A stretch of 64,000 nt of DNA from Plantactinospora sp. KBS50 (lineage in GTDB: Bacteria > Actinomycetota > Actinomycetes > Mycobacteriales > Micromonosporaceae). The translations under genes and the position numbers were made by a program. The notes beneath the pieces were generated by a model. It worked only from the letters and a program-made list of their open reading frames with translations, did not search any database and was not told where the DNA came from. The stretch spans positions 2,046,001-2,110,000 of the forward strand of contig NZ_CP022961.1 in assembly GCF_002285795.1 (NCBI RefSeq), given 5' to 3'. How positions within the stretch are numbered: position 1 is the stretch's first letter; each line of letters starts with the position of its first letter. This document shows positions 13,795 to 22,585 of the stretch, in pieces.

Positions 13795-16208
13795 TCAGCG
13801 CGGGTCGCGGACCGCCACCATCCGCAGCTCCGCGGTGTAGCGGGCGCCCTGCGCGTCGGCCAGCCAGAGCTGGTCGAGGTCGGGCAGCATCTCGGTGAGG
13901 ACGACCGTGCCGGCGTCGGCGTCGGCGTCGGGTCCGGCGACGGCCTCGGCCTCGGCCGTGCGGCGGATGGCCTTGGCGAGCAGGTTGACCAGCGGCAGGC
14001 TGCGGAAGTCGACCGCCATCGGCTTGCGCTCCACCGGCACCCGGAAGAACGCGCGTTCGGGCAGGCCGCGTTCGGCCCGCCAGCGGCGCGCCTGGCGGTA
14101 CCGCCGCGGCTCGTCGCGGACGAACGCCCAGGACGCCTCGGCGGCCGGGAACGCCCACGACTCGCGGCACAGCACCAGCCGGTCGACGGTGATCCGGGGC
14201 CGGTGCCGGGCGGCACCGACCACCCGGAAGGCGTTGACGATCATCAGGCCGAGAAGTTCGCCGACGACCTCGACGAAGTCGTACGCGAGGCCGCGGCCGG
14301 GGTGGGTGACCGTCACCCGGCCGTGCTCGCCGCTGCGGGCCACCAGGTCGAACGCGGACAGCGTGGTGGCGCCGGCCGGCGGCTCGATCGATTCCGCGCC
14401 CACCGAGACGTACGTGTAGCCCGGTAGCTGCAACTCGGTGGCCCAGGAGATGCGGGAGGGCACCTCGGCGTCGCTGCGGGGGATGAAGGAGATCCGCGGA
14501 TCGAGCCCGCTGGCCGTGGCCGTGGCCCGGAGCCGGTCGGGATCCGGGTGCTGGGCCACGAAGAGCCGGGTTTCGAGGGTGTTGGTGGCGCAGTGCAGCT
14601 CGCCCAGCACGACGTCCACGTCGCCCCGGCGCAGCGATTCGGGGTCGTCGGCGACCACCATCAGGTCCGGGGAGTGCCATCGGGCGCCCGGCCAGCGCGG
14701 CGGCCCGGTGGCGAACTGCTCGGCGACGCGCGCGGCGACGGTGGCGCCGTCGACGTGGTGCCGCGGCCTGTCGAACACCTCCGGGTCAGGCCCAGCACCC
14801 GCCGCCAGCGGGTCTGCAGCCCGGCCGTCGCCTCGTCGACCAGGTCGCACTCGACGCTGCGGCGGGAGAGTTGGCGCAGGTCGGGCAGGACGCGGTTGAG
14901 CAGGTTGGCCAGTGGCAGTTCACCGCCGGAGCGGTCCAGCAGCGCACGGGCCCGCGCCTCGAAGCCGCAGCCGACGGTGTTGGCGAGCCAGACCACGCTG
15001 TCGAGCACGGCGCCGAGCGGTCCGGCCAGCCGCTCGGTGATCCGCTGCCCGATCCGCACGTCGACGTCGCGCACGGTGTCCTCGTACACCAGGGTCCGGG
15101 CCGCGTAGGAACGACCCGGATCGCGGGCGGCACCGTGCTCGGTGATCCGTTCGAAGGCGCCGGCCAGCGTCGCGCTGGCGGCGGCCAGCCGCTCGGGGTC
15201 GCCGCCCGCGGCGGCCACCGCGTCCCGGCCGGCCATCAACTCGTCCAGCGGCGCCCTGGTGCGCGCCCGCACCTGCGGGTCGGCGATCGTGTCGATCCGG
15301 CGGGCCAGGTCCCGCTCCGGCCAGGTGCCGTCGACGCCGTGCAGGTCGATCCGGATGGCGCCCAGTTCGCACAGCCGCAGCAGCGCCGCGACGAGCGCGG
15401 GGTCCGGCGGGTCGCCGGCGATGTCGAGCACGGCCCGGCCACCGTCGCACTGCGGCAGGACGCGCACCTCCGCGGCCGACAGCTTGACCGGTTTGCGCAG
15501 CGGGAGCCGCAGCAGCCAGCCGGTCAGCACCGTGGTCGGCAGCCGGCGGGGCCGCAGCCACGGCCACACGTCCGGCCGGGCGCCGAGGACCTCGGCCAGG
15601 ACGTCCAGCGCCCAGCCCTCGAAGTAGGTCGTCCGCCGGCGCAGCAGCGCCGGGCCGGGAGCCGGCGACAGACCGGGCACGGCCGACCCGGGCGCCGCGG
15701 CCGGGTCGGGCGCCTTCGCCGGGTCGGGTGCGCTTGCCGGGTCGGGTGCCGTGGCCGGATCGGCGCCGGCCACCAGGGCCCAGCCGACCGGTCCGAAGAA
15801 GCCGATGGTGTCGTTCTTGAGGCAGTACCGCTGCAGGTAGCTGACGACGGTCAGCTCGTGGCCGCGACCGCGCACGTTGCGCGGCTCGCCGGCCGCGAGC
15901 CGGTCCAGGCAACCACCCAGCAGCGCCGGGTTCTGCCAGGTGACGGCCTCGCGGAAGCGCGGGTCGGTGGCCAGGTGGCGCACGGCCGCGCTCAGTCGCG
16001 CGGCCGCCGCCAGGTACGCCCGGGAGTACCGCTCGCCGGTGGCCGGCACCGCCTCGTCGCAGGCGTCGGCCGCGGCCGCCAGCTCGTCGTCGCAGATCTC
16101 CAGGATCCGCCGGGCCGGGAATCCGGTGCCCCGCAGCGCGGCGTCGCGCCACAGGCTCCATCCGGACCGGCCCAACGGCACGTGGTACGGCATCGCGCGA
16201 CCCGACAC
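13795..16208 (-). CDS. Small LanB-like protein (lantibiotic dehydratase N-terminal/glutamylation domain only; PEARL-like), one apparent frameshift
   Basis: After correcting one missing base near 14790 this is an 804-residue protein made only of the LanB glutamylation-type domain. The N-terminal part has KNDTIGFFGPVGWA and TYFEGWALDVL, characteristic of actinobacterial LanB proteins. The C-terminal part has LPLVNLLAKAIRR and ends with LPDLDQLWLADAQGARYTAE, where such domains normally end. No elimination (SpaB_C) domain is fused or encoded nearby. LanB proteins of this kind either glutamylate Ser/Thr or act as peptide aminoacyl-tRNA ligases (PEARLs). An (A-P-D-P)n repeat interrupts the fold at about residues 145-180. 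The GTG start follows GAGGGGAG. It lies 10 bases after the MppP-like gene in the same operon; no precursor peptide gene was found beside it. Confidence 0.85.
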
Positions 16209-16218
16209 ACGACTCCCC

Positions 16219-17349
16219 TCAGGCGGCTGCGGACAACTCCCGGTAGGCGTCGGCCAGCGTGCGCGCCGCGGAGGCGACGGTCGCGTGCGGTCGGGCGAGG
16301 GAGAGGCGGATGAAGCGCAGGCCGCTCTCCGGGTCGGCCCAGTGGAAGGGGGCGCACGGCAGCACGTGCACGCCGCGCTCCAGCAGTTCCTTGTAGAGCA
16401 GCGAGGAGTCGGGGCCGTCGACCGGGAGGGCGACCCGGGCCACGCTGATCTGCGACTCGGGATCGGCCAACCGCAGGCCGACCGACCCGATGGCCTCCCG
16501 CACCGCGTCCCGGTTGCGCTGGACCAGGTCCCGGGCGCGCTCGTAGCCCCCGTCCACCCAGTCGGCGGCCAGCGCCTCGATCAGTTGCAGCACCACCGGC
16601 GATGCGGCCAGCAGCGACTCGGAGAACGCCCGCTCGATCGGCAGGCGGGTCCGCTCGCTGTAGGCGAGCAGCCCGATCTTCAGCTCGTGGGTGGGCCAGA
16701 GCTTGCCGGTGTCCTCGATCACGATCCAGTCCGCGCCGGCGGCGTCGAGCACCGCGTACGTGTCGTACTGCGCGTCGCGTACCTGGCCCCGGAAGCTGGC
16801 GTCGATGATGACGGTCTGCCCGTGCCGGACCGCGTGCTCGGCCAGCGACCGGAGGTGACCCTCGGGCGTGACCAGGCCGGTGGGGTTGTTGGGGTTGGTC
16901 ACCACGATCGCGTCGACGGGCGCACCCGGCCACTCCTGACGCAGCAGCGCCTCCTCGGAGAGCGGCACCAGCTTCAGCCCGCGCGTCACGAACAGGTCGG
17001 CGATGTTGTCGAACGTCGGGTGCAGCACGGCGACAGTCGCGCCCGCCGGCAGTGCCCGGGCCACGATGTCGGTGGAGAGGGTGGAGGAGTAGCAGCTCAG
17101 GATGCGGCCGGAGCCGACCGGCGCGCTGTGCTGGCCGATCGCGTCGAGGAACGCGCGGTGCGCGGCCGTCTCGATGCTCGGGAACGATCGCCGGGTGGCC
17201 ACGGCGAACATCTCCGGGAGCCGGGCGATGACGGCTGCCTGCTGCGGCGAGAGGTCGAGCCGGGCATGCCCGTCGGTCAGGTTGAGGCCACCGTCGACGT
17301 CGGTCAGGGCGTCGACTTCCATCGTTGTCAGGTTGGCAAGTTCGCTCAC
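16219..17349 (-). CDS. MppP-like PLP-dependent L-arginine oxidase/hydroxylase
   Basis: A 376-residue fold-type I PLP enzyme that resembles MppP of enduracididine biosynthesis more than ordinary aminotransferases. Shared-looking blocks are NLTDGHARLDLSPQQ near residue 23, GRILSCYSST, HPTFDNIADL, TNPNNPTG, IDASFRG and VIEDTGKLWPTHELK, the last containing the probable PLP lysine. MppP-type enzymes use PLP and O2, without a metal, to oxidise L-Arg to 4-hydroxy-2-ketoarginine and related products; relatives desaturate arginine. A VioC-like hydroxylase gene is divergent from it and a second aminotransferase lies 1.2 kb beyond. No MppR-like cyclase is visible. The GTG start has only a weak ribosome-binding site. 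The assignment rests on remembered family sequence and needs an alignment. Confidence 0.82.
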   Translation of the reverse strand: MSELANLTTMEVDALTDVDGGLNLTDGHARLDLSPQQAAVIARLPEMFAVATRRSFPSIETAAHRAFLDAIGQHSAPVGSGRILSCYSSTLSTDIVARALPAGATVAVLHPTFDNIADLFVTRGLKLVPLSEEALLRQEWPGAPVDAIVVTNPNNPTGLVTPEGHLRSLAEHAVRHGQTVIIDASFRGQVRDAQYDTYAVLDAAGADWIVIEDTGKLWPTHELKIGLLAYSERTRLPIERAFSESLLAASPVVLQLIEALAADWVDGGYERARDLVQRNRDAVREAIGSVGLRLADPESQISVARVALPVDGPDSSLLYKELLERGVHVLPCAPFHWADPESGLRFIRLSLARPHATVASAARTLADAYRELSAAA

Positions 17350-17450
17350 GTATCGTCCCGCCTACGTCGTCAATCCGGCGGCGCGCTCCGGCGGCGGATC
17401 TGCTGAGCAGGTCAGTCCAGACGATATGTTTGCGGCGGATCCGCGCACCT

Positions 17451-17468
17451 GTCCCTTCTAACGGGGAC
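17451..17468. promoter_or_regulatory. Candidate cluster operator, site 2
   Basis: The palindrome GTCCCTTCTAACGGGGAC lies in the roughly 200-base intergenic region between the divergent MppP-like and VioC-like genes. Its arms GTCCC/GGGAC are perfect. It matches site 3 at 21231 closely (GTC-CC...TTA...GGGGAC). It overlaps the region where the promoter for the plus-strand gene would lie. No other structure was noticed in this gap. Confidence 0.42.
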
Positions 17469-17554
17469 CGATGCGTGACCCGCCGATCCTCCTAGACTGC
17501 CAAGCCAGACGCCCGTGCGCCGGGCGTCCCCCTGCCCGCGGGAGGCGGTACGCG

Positions 17555-18583
17555 ATGCATCACCTGACGCTGACGCCGCAGGACAACGCGGCGCTCACTC
17601 CGGTGCTCACCGATCTCGCCAAGGAACACGGGACGATCGAGGACCCGGGGCTGATCCGCCGCGCGCCGGTGCTGACCCGGCTGCTGCCGAGCCATCTGGT
17701 CGAGTTCCTGGAGACGTACCGGCTGGGCGAGCCCTCGGCCGTGTGCCTGATCTCCGGCCTCGATGTCGACGAGGCGCAGCTCGGCCCGACGCCGTCGCAC
17801 TGGCGCGGCAGCCAGCACGACTCGCCGGCGCTGCGGCAGGAGATCTTCTTCCTGCTCTGCGCCTCGGTGCTCGGCGACGTCTTCGGCTGGGCCACCCAGC
17901 AGGACGGGCGGATCATGCACGACGTCCTGCCGATCAAGGGACACGAACACTACGAGCTGGGCTCCAACAGCCTCCAGCACCTGTCCTGGCACACCGAGGA
18001 CGCGTTCCACCCGTGCCGCGGGGACTATGTGGCGCTGATGTGCCTCAAGAATCCCGACCTCGTGGCCACCACCGTGTGCGACGCGGGCGACCTGGACTGG
18101 TCCGCGTTGGACGTGGAGGCGCTGTTCGAGCCCGAGTTCACCCAGATGCCGGACAACTCGCACCGGCCGGAGAACGCCTCCGAGTCCACCGGCGACCCGA
18201 CGGTCGACCGGCTGCGCCAGCGCAGCTTCGCGCTGATCCAGTCGTGGAACGACGACCCGGTCAAGCGGCCGGTGCTCTTCGGCGACCGGCAGCAGCCCTA
18301 CATGGCCCTCGATCCGTACCACATGAAGACCGACGGCTGGTCGCAGCGTTCGACCCGGGCGTTCCAGGGGTTGTGCGAGCAGATCGAGGCGCGGATGAAG
18401 GACGTCAGCCTGCGGCCGGGCGACGTGGTCTTCGTCGACAACTTCCGGGCGGTGCACGGGCGCAAGTCGTTCCGCGCCCGCTACGACGGCTCCGACCGCT
18501 GGCTCAAGCGGCTCAACGTCACCCGCAACCTGCGTGGCTCGCGGGCGTGGCGACCGGCGCCGGACAACCGGGTCATCTACTGA
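17555..18583 (+). CDS. VioC-like Fe(II)/2-oxoglutarate-dependent arginine (or enduracididine) beta-hydroxylase
   Basis: A 342-residue non-haem iron oxygenase of the clavaminate-synthase-like family. Blocks typical of VioC, OrfP and MppO are present: LGDVFGWATQQDGRIMHDVL, SWHTEDAFHP (the HxE iron ligands), DNFRAVHGRKSF (distal iron His) and ARYDGSDRWLKRLNVTR (2-oxoglutarate arginine). VioC and OrfP make 3-hydroxyarginine; MppO hydroxylates enduracididine. Which applies here cannot be read from the sequence. ATG 17555 is preceded by GGGAGG about ten bases upstream; an in-frame ATG at 17471 is an alternative. Its stop overlaps the convergent aminotransferase gene by seven bases. Confidence 0.9.
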   Translation: MHHLTLTPQDNAALTPVLTDLAKEHGTIEDPGLIRRAPVLTRLLPSHLVEFLETYRLGEPSAVCLISGLDVDEAQLGPTPSHWRGSQHDSPALRQEIFFLLCASVLGDVFGWATQQDGRIMHDVLPIKGHEHYELGSNSLQHLSWHTEDAFHPCRGDYVALMCLKNPDLVATTVCDAGDLDWSALDVEALFEPEFTQMPDNSHRPENASESTGDPTVDRLRQRSFALIQSWNDDPVKRPVLFGDRQQPYMALDPYHMKTDGWSQRSTRAFQGLCEQIEARMKDVSLRPGDVVFVDNFRAVHGRKSFRARYDGSDRWLKRLNVTRNLRGSRAWRPAPDNRVIY

Positions 18584-19734
18584 CCGGCGTCGCGCAGGTG
18601 CCCGACGAACGCCGGGATCTGGGCGCGCTCGATGTTGCTGACGCTGACCCGCAGCGTGCCCCGGTCCGCACCCAGGAACCCGGTGCCGGGCATGACCAGC
18701 GTGTCGTGCTTCACGACCAGTTCGCGCACGACGTCCTCGGTGGGCCGGCCGGTGAAGGGGTGGCGCAGCCAGGCGAAGAACCCGCCGCAGGACAGCAGCT
18801 CGAAGCCGCCGGGCCGGTCGGCCATCGCGGCGGCGAACGCCGTGCGCCGCGCCGCGATGTCCGCGGCCCGCTCGGCCCGCCACTGCGCGGCGTGGGTCAA
18901 CCCGGCCCAGGCGGCCTCCTGCCCGATCCGCGGCGCGCAGGTGGCCACGCAGTCCAGCAGCTTGCACACCTCGCGGTTGAGCGCGGGTGAGCCGACCACG
19001 GCGCCGACCCGGTAGCCCGGGATCGCCAGGTCCTTGGAGAACGAGTGCAGGCTGACCACGGTCCGGTCCCAGTCCGGGTCGGCGAACAACCGGTGCGCCG
19101 GCTCGGCGCTGTCCCGGAACGACCGGTAGGTCTCGTCGAGGACCAGCGCGAGGTCGTACCGCCGGGCCAGCGCCGCGAACTCGGCGATGCCGTCCGGGTC
19201 GACCGTCACGCCGCTCGGGTTGTCCGGGCTGACCAGCACGATCGCCCGGGTCCGCGGGGTGATCAGCCGCGCGGCGTCGGCGGCCCGGGGCACCAGGTCG
19301 GGGCCGCGTTCCAGATGGACCGGGGTGATCCCGGTCAGCCGCAACCACATGTCGTGGTTGAAGTAGTACGGCAGCGGAAGCACCACCTCGTCACCCGGGC
19401 CGGCGAGGGTCGAGGCCACCAGGCTGAACGCCTGGTTGCAGCCGGCGGTGACCACCACGTTGTCCGGCTCGATCCGGCCGCGGTAGTCCCGGCTCAACTC
19501 GGCCGCGACCGCCCGGCGCAGCCGGGGCAGCCCGGGGACCTCCGTGTAGCCCGCGCCGTCGGCACTGCGCGCCACCCGCGTGACGTGCTCGGTGACGACC
19601 GGGGCGGGCGGGTACGGCGGTGCGGCCTGCGCCAGGTCGAGCAGGTTGCCGTCGCTCTCCCGCAGGTCCAGCAGTTGGTAGGCGGAGGTGATCGGTGAGT
19701 CGATCTGGTCGAGGGTCCGGCGGTCCAGTCGCAC
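18577..19734 (-). CDS. Class I/II PLP aminotransferase
   Basis: A 385-residue fold-type I enzyme. N-terminal LAQAAPPYPP, GYTEVPGLPRLRRAV, LPLPYYFNHDMW, SPDNPSGVTVD (PLP aspartate region) and SLHSFSKDLAIPGYRVGAVVG (PLP lysine) are diagnostic. In arginine-modifying pathways such proteins act as transaminases (MppQ) or as cyclases making capreomycidine (VioD, OrfR). With an MppP-like and a VioC-like enzyme next door, either role is possible. The GTG start has GGGAG about ten bases upstream. It is convergent with the hydroxylase gene. Confidence 0.88.
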   Translation of the reverse strand: MRLDRRTLDQIDSPITSAYQLLDLRESDGNLLDLAQAAPPYPPAPVVTEHVTRVARSADGAGYTEVPGLPRLRRAVAAELSRDYRGRIEPDNVVVTAGCNQAFSLVASTLAGPGDEVVLPLPYYFNHDMWLRLTGITPVHLERGPDLVPRAADAARLITPRTRAIVLVSPDNPSGVTVDPDGIAEFAALARRYDLALVLDETYRSFRDSAEPAHRLFADPDWDRTVVSLHSFSKDLAIPGYRVGAVVGSPALNREVCKLLDCVATCAPRIGQEAAWAGLTHAAQWRAERAADIAARRTAFAAAMADRPGGFELLSCGGFFAWLRHPFTGRPTEDVVRELVVKHDTLVMPGTGFLGADRGTLRVSVSNIERAQIPAFVGHLRDAGQ

Positions 19735-19753
19735 GGTGGCGGGTCTCCCGGAC

Positions 19754-20338
19754 CTACGCGGGCGGCACGAACGGGTGGACCGCCTCCGGCGGGTCCTCGC
19801 CCACGCTGCCGTCGACCGCCTCGCGGATCAGGTCGGCGTGCCCCACGTGCCGCGCGTACTCCTCAAGCACGTCGACCAGCAGGCGACGCAGGCTGAGCGC
19901 CTCGTCCGGGTCGTCGCCGAAGCCGTACTCGATCCGTACGTCGAGGCCGCCCTTTGCCACCGCCTGCGCGACCGACGCGCGGGACCGGGCGACGGCGTCG
20001 TGCCACAGCCCGTAGAGCGTCTCCGGGGTGTCGTTCGCGGCCGAATGCCACGGCCAGTCGCCGTCGTTCTCCCAGTCGACGCCGTTCCACGGCGCCACCA
20101 GGTCCTCGCCGAGCAGCATGGTGGTGAACTTGAGGTCCTCGACGAAGGCCAGGTGCTTGACCAGCCCGCCGAGCGTGAGGGCCGAGGTGCCGAGCCGGGT
20201 GGACAGCGCCTTCTCGTCGAGGCCGCCGACCTTCCAGGCGAAGGTGGCGCGTTGCCGTTCCAGGCCGCCGAGAAGCGTGGCCAGCTCGTCGCCGGCGGCC
20301 GGCGGTCCCCAGGTGTTCTGCTCGTCGGCGTCACTCAT
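19754..20338 (-). CDS. DinB/DUF664-family protein
   Basis: A 194-residue protein of the DinB-like four-helix superfamily, many actinobacterial members of which are mycothiol-dependent transferases. LGGLVKHLAFVEDLKF and the C-terminal VLEEYARHVGHADLIREA supply the conserved histidines of the putative metal site, and WPWHSAANDTPETL is typical of the DUF664 branch. The ATG at 20338 (MSDADEQ) is preferred over an upstream in-frame start because the extra residues do not resemble the family. It follows the LuxR-type gene on the same strand after about 60 bases. It may detoxify reactive intermediates or simply flank the cluster. Confidence 0.85.
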   Translation of the reverse strand: MSDADEQNTWGPPAAGDELATLLGGLERQRATFAWKVGGLDEKALSTRLGTSALTLGGLVKHLAFVEDLKFTTMLLGEDLVAPWNGVDWENDGDWPWHSAANDTPETLYGLWHDAVARSRASVAQAVAKGGLDVRIEYGFGDDPDEALSLRRLLVDVLEEYARHVGHADLIREAVDGSVGEDPPEAVHPFVPPA

Positions 20339-20400
20339 GCCGCAACAACCTACCATTTCGGGATCGGGAGGACGTGTTCACCGGCGTCGGTGCCTGCGGG

Positions 20401-21057
20401 TCAGGCGGCCGGTTCCACCGCGTCCGTGGTGCCGTGCTCCGGCCGGGGCGGTGCGGTGACGACCCGCCCGAGCAGGGCCGCGCGGGTGAGCTCGGCCTTG
20501 TTGCCGACGCCGAGCTTCGCACGGATGCGTTTCACGTAGGTGTCGACCGTGTGCGGGCTGATCCCGAGCCGGGTGGCGATCTGGCCGTGGGTCAGTCCCC
20601 GGGCGATCTGGCGCAGCACCTGCTCCTCCCGCTCCGACAACTGCTGGGAGGGCGCCTCGGTGCGTTCGGAACTGGGTGGGGCGGCCGGGTTCGCGGCGCC
20701 GACCACCTGGCCGGCGGCGACCGCGCGGACGGCGTCGACGATGCGTTCGCCGGACTCGCACTTGCTGATCACGCCGGCCGCTCCGGCGTCGAGAAAGGCG
20801 GTGGCGTCGGCGGCGGTGGCGCCATTGAGGACGAGGACCGCGGTGTTACGGGAAGTGACCGTGATATGGCTGAGGTCGCCCGGTTGTTCGAGGGCGTCAG
20901 AATCAATCAGCGCGGCATCGGCGAGCCAGGACGGCTCCTCGGCAAGGGATGTACGCGACGCAACGACCCGAATTCCGGCTTCGTCGAGTGTGTGGACGAG
21001 GCCGACAAGGTAGACGGGGGAACTGACAAGGATATCGGTCCGTATCACTGTGTCCAC
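20401..21057 (-). CDS. LuxR/NarL-type response-regulator-like transcription factor
   Basis: About 218 residues. The N-terminal half (TDILVSSPVYLVGLV to GAAGVISKCESGERI) resembles a receiver domain but lacks an obvious acidic phosphorylation pocket, so it may be an atypical, non-phosphorylated receiver. The C-terminal half is a LuxR HTH: LSEREEQVLRQIARG, GISPHTVDTYVKRIRAKLGV. The start is uncertain; GTG 21057 or GTG 21048 both fit the domain and neither has a strong ribosome-binding site. It sits inside the cluster and upstream of it are palindromes that recur at other cluster promoters, so it is a good candidate for the pathway regulator. Confidence 0.8.
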   Translation of the reverse strand: MDTVIRTDILVSSPVYLVGLVHTLDEAGIRVVASRTSLAEEPSWLADAALIDSDALEQPGDLSHITVTSRNTAVLVLNGATAADATAFLDAGAAGVISKCESGERIVDAVRAVAAGQVVGAANPAAPPSSERTEAPSQQLSEREEQVLRQIARGLTHGQIATRLGISPHTVDTYVKRIRAKLGVGNKAELTRAALLGRVVTAPPRPEHGTTDAVEPAA

Positions 21058-21588
21058 CAATCGTGTCGGCGGCCAATGGCTCAAAGCTGCCGTCGATCGA
21101 CGGCCGTGCGCGCGTCTCCCTCCGGGCGCATCCCTTGCGCGTTTGTGCAGGTGACAGCACGTGCGATGGTTGCCGTCACTCAAAATATCGACGCCCGCTA
21201 GACGGTAGCAGTGGGTCATCGAGGGACGCGGTCACCCTTTAGGGGACGGGTTGGTCGGCGATAGTAGCCGCAATCAGGGACGTGTCGGTCGCAATTGTCG
21301 GGATCACGATATGCGGACACCCGCCCTCGACCGAAGCAGGTGCGGAATGTCGCGGCGAGATGACCATTACGGGGATTTCCAACGACAGACAGTGCGTAGC
21401 GGACATTTATCGATCGGTCGGGTCACGCATACACTTTGTACCCGCCGGACCGTACCGCTGCGTGACCGTCAGGTCTACGTTTGGCCCCGCCGGGGTTACG
21501 GCGCGCCGTATCGCACCATCACCGCGGCGGCGTCATCGGGCGTCACCACCCGGGTCTGGCCGGGCGCGGCCGTCGGTGTGGGAGCGCG
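21058..21588. other. Intergenic region between divergent LuxR and SDR genes
   Basis: About 530 bases with no recognisable gene. A short open frame (21251-21592) encodes nothing family-like and is not called. The base composition is less GC-rich than the flanks in its first half, as expected for regulatory DNA. It contains the GTCACC/GGGGAC palindrome at 21231. Confidence 0.6.
21231..21247. promoter_or_regulatory. Candidate cluster operator, site 3
   Basis: The sequence GTCACCCTTTAGGGGAC lies upstream of the LuxR-type gene and the divergent SDR gene. Its arms are an imperfect inverted repeat around TTTA. Close relatives are at 17451 and 12623. If the LuxR-type protein binds it, the gene would be autoregulated. 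Confidence 0.42.
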
Positions 21589-22398
21589 GTGAGCGGCGGC
21601 GACACCGCCGCGACCCCCGGCGCCGACCGGCCGCCGCCGGGCCGGTCGAACGGCGCCGCCCGGTCGGGGTCCAACGGCGCCGCCCGGTCGGGCCCGGACG
21701 GCGCGCGCGTCGCGCTGGTCAGCGGCGGCAACCGCGGTATCGGCCTGGGCGTCGTGCGCCGGCTCGCCGAGCGGGGCATGCGCGTCGTGCTGGGCACCCG
21801 GTCCCGGGAGTCGGGGCAGGCCGCCGTCGAGGTGCTCGGCGACGTCGCCGACCGGGTCGCCGTGCGCCAGCTCGACGTGACCGACCCGGACAGCGTCGCT
21901 CGGCTGGCGCAGTGGCTCGGCGACCGGCTGGGCCGGTGCGACGTGCTGGTCAACGCCGCGTCGGTGCTGCTCGACGACGCCGGCGACGGGCTGGATCTTC
22001 CGCTGGACGTGGCGCGGCGGACGCTGGAGACCAACCTGCTCGGGACGTGGCGCCTGACGCAGGCGATCGTGCCGCTGATGCGCGCCCGGCACTACGGCCG
22101 GATCGTCAACATCTCCAGCGACCTCGGCAGTCTCGCCGGGATGCGTCGCGGGTTTCCCGCGTACCGCGTGTCGAAGGCGGCGGTGCACGCGCTGACCCGC
22201 ACGCTCGCCGACGAACTGGCCGGGGACGGCATCCTGGTCAACGCCTGCTGCCCCAGCCTGCCGTCGCCCGAGCGGGCCGGCGCGGGGCGGCCGCTGCGCG
22301 TCGCGACGTCGTTCCGTACCCCGCTCTGGCTCGCCACCCTGCCCCAGGACGGACCGACCGGCGGCTTCTACCGCTCGCGCGTGCCGGTGCCGTGGTGA
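21589..22398 (+). CDS. Short-chain dehydrogenase/reductase
   Basis: A 269-residue Rossmann-fold oxidoreductase. SGGNRGIGLG gives the cofactor glycine motif, QLDVTDPDSV the cofactor ribose/adenine region, VNAAS the structural Asn, and NISSDLG with YRVSKAA the Ser-Tyr-Lys catalytic residues. The GTG at 21589 has GGGAG just upstream and sits at the edge of the conserved domain. The first 35 residues are a repetitive Ser-Asn-Gly-Ala-Arg linker made by a short DNA tandem repeat. It precedes the Y4yA-like gene on the same strand after a 190-base gap and probably acts on a pathway intermediate. Confidence 0.88.
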   Translation: MSGGDTAATPGADRPPPGRSNGAARSGSNGAARSGPDGARVALVSGGNRGIGLGVVRRLAERGMRVVLGTRSRESGQAAVEVLGDVADRVAVRQLDVTDPDSVARLAQWLGDRLGRCDVLVNAASVLLDDAGDGLDLPLDVARRTLETNLLGTWRLTQAIVPLMRARHYGRIVNISSDLGSLAGMRRGFPAYRVSKAAVHALTRTLADELAGDGILVNACCPSLPSPERAGAGRPLRVATSFRTPLWLATLPQDGPTGGFYRSRVPVPW

Positions 22399-22449
22399 GG
22401 CGCTGCCGGACCGTCCGCGAAAGCTGCGACAACGGGCACGTTCATACAT

Positions 22450-22469
22450 GTTGAATTGATAATGGGATC
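22450..22469. promoter_or_regulatory. Candidate cluster operator, site 4 (weak)
   Basis: GTTGAATTGATAATGGGATC lies upstream of the Y4yA-like gene. Its right half, TAATGGGATCGGC, matches site 1 (TATTGGGATCGGC at 12633) at 12 of 13 positions, but the left half does not match. It may be a half-site or chance. Confidence 0.25.
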
Positions 22470-22585
22470 GGCGTGGAAAAGCAATTCCTGGCACGCCTGG
22501 CGTGCGGCGTACGCATCCGTTACGTTGGGACGGGTCGTCGACACGCAGAGTGGGGAACGCTGACTTTCCCGTGTCAGACGGCTCG

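Noticed and set aside
21251-21592. A 113-residue open frame upstream of the SDR gene
   Set aside because: No ribosome-binding site, no recognisable family and composition like non-coding DNA.
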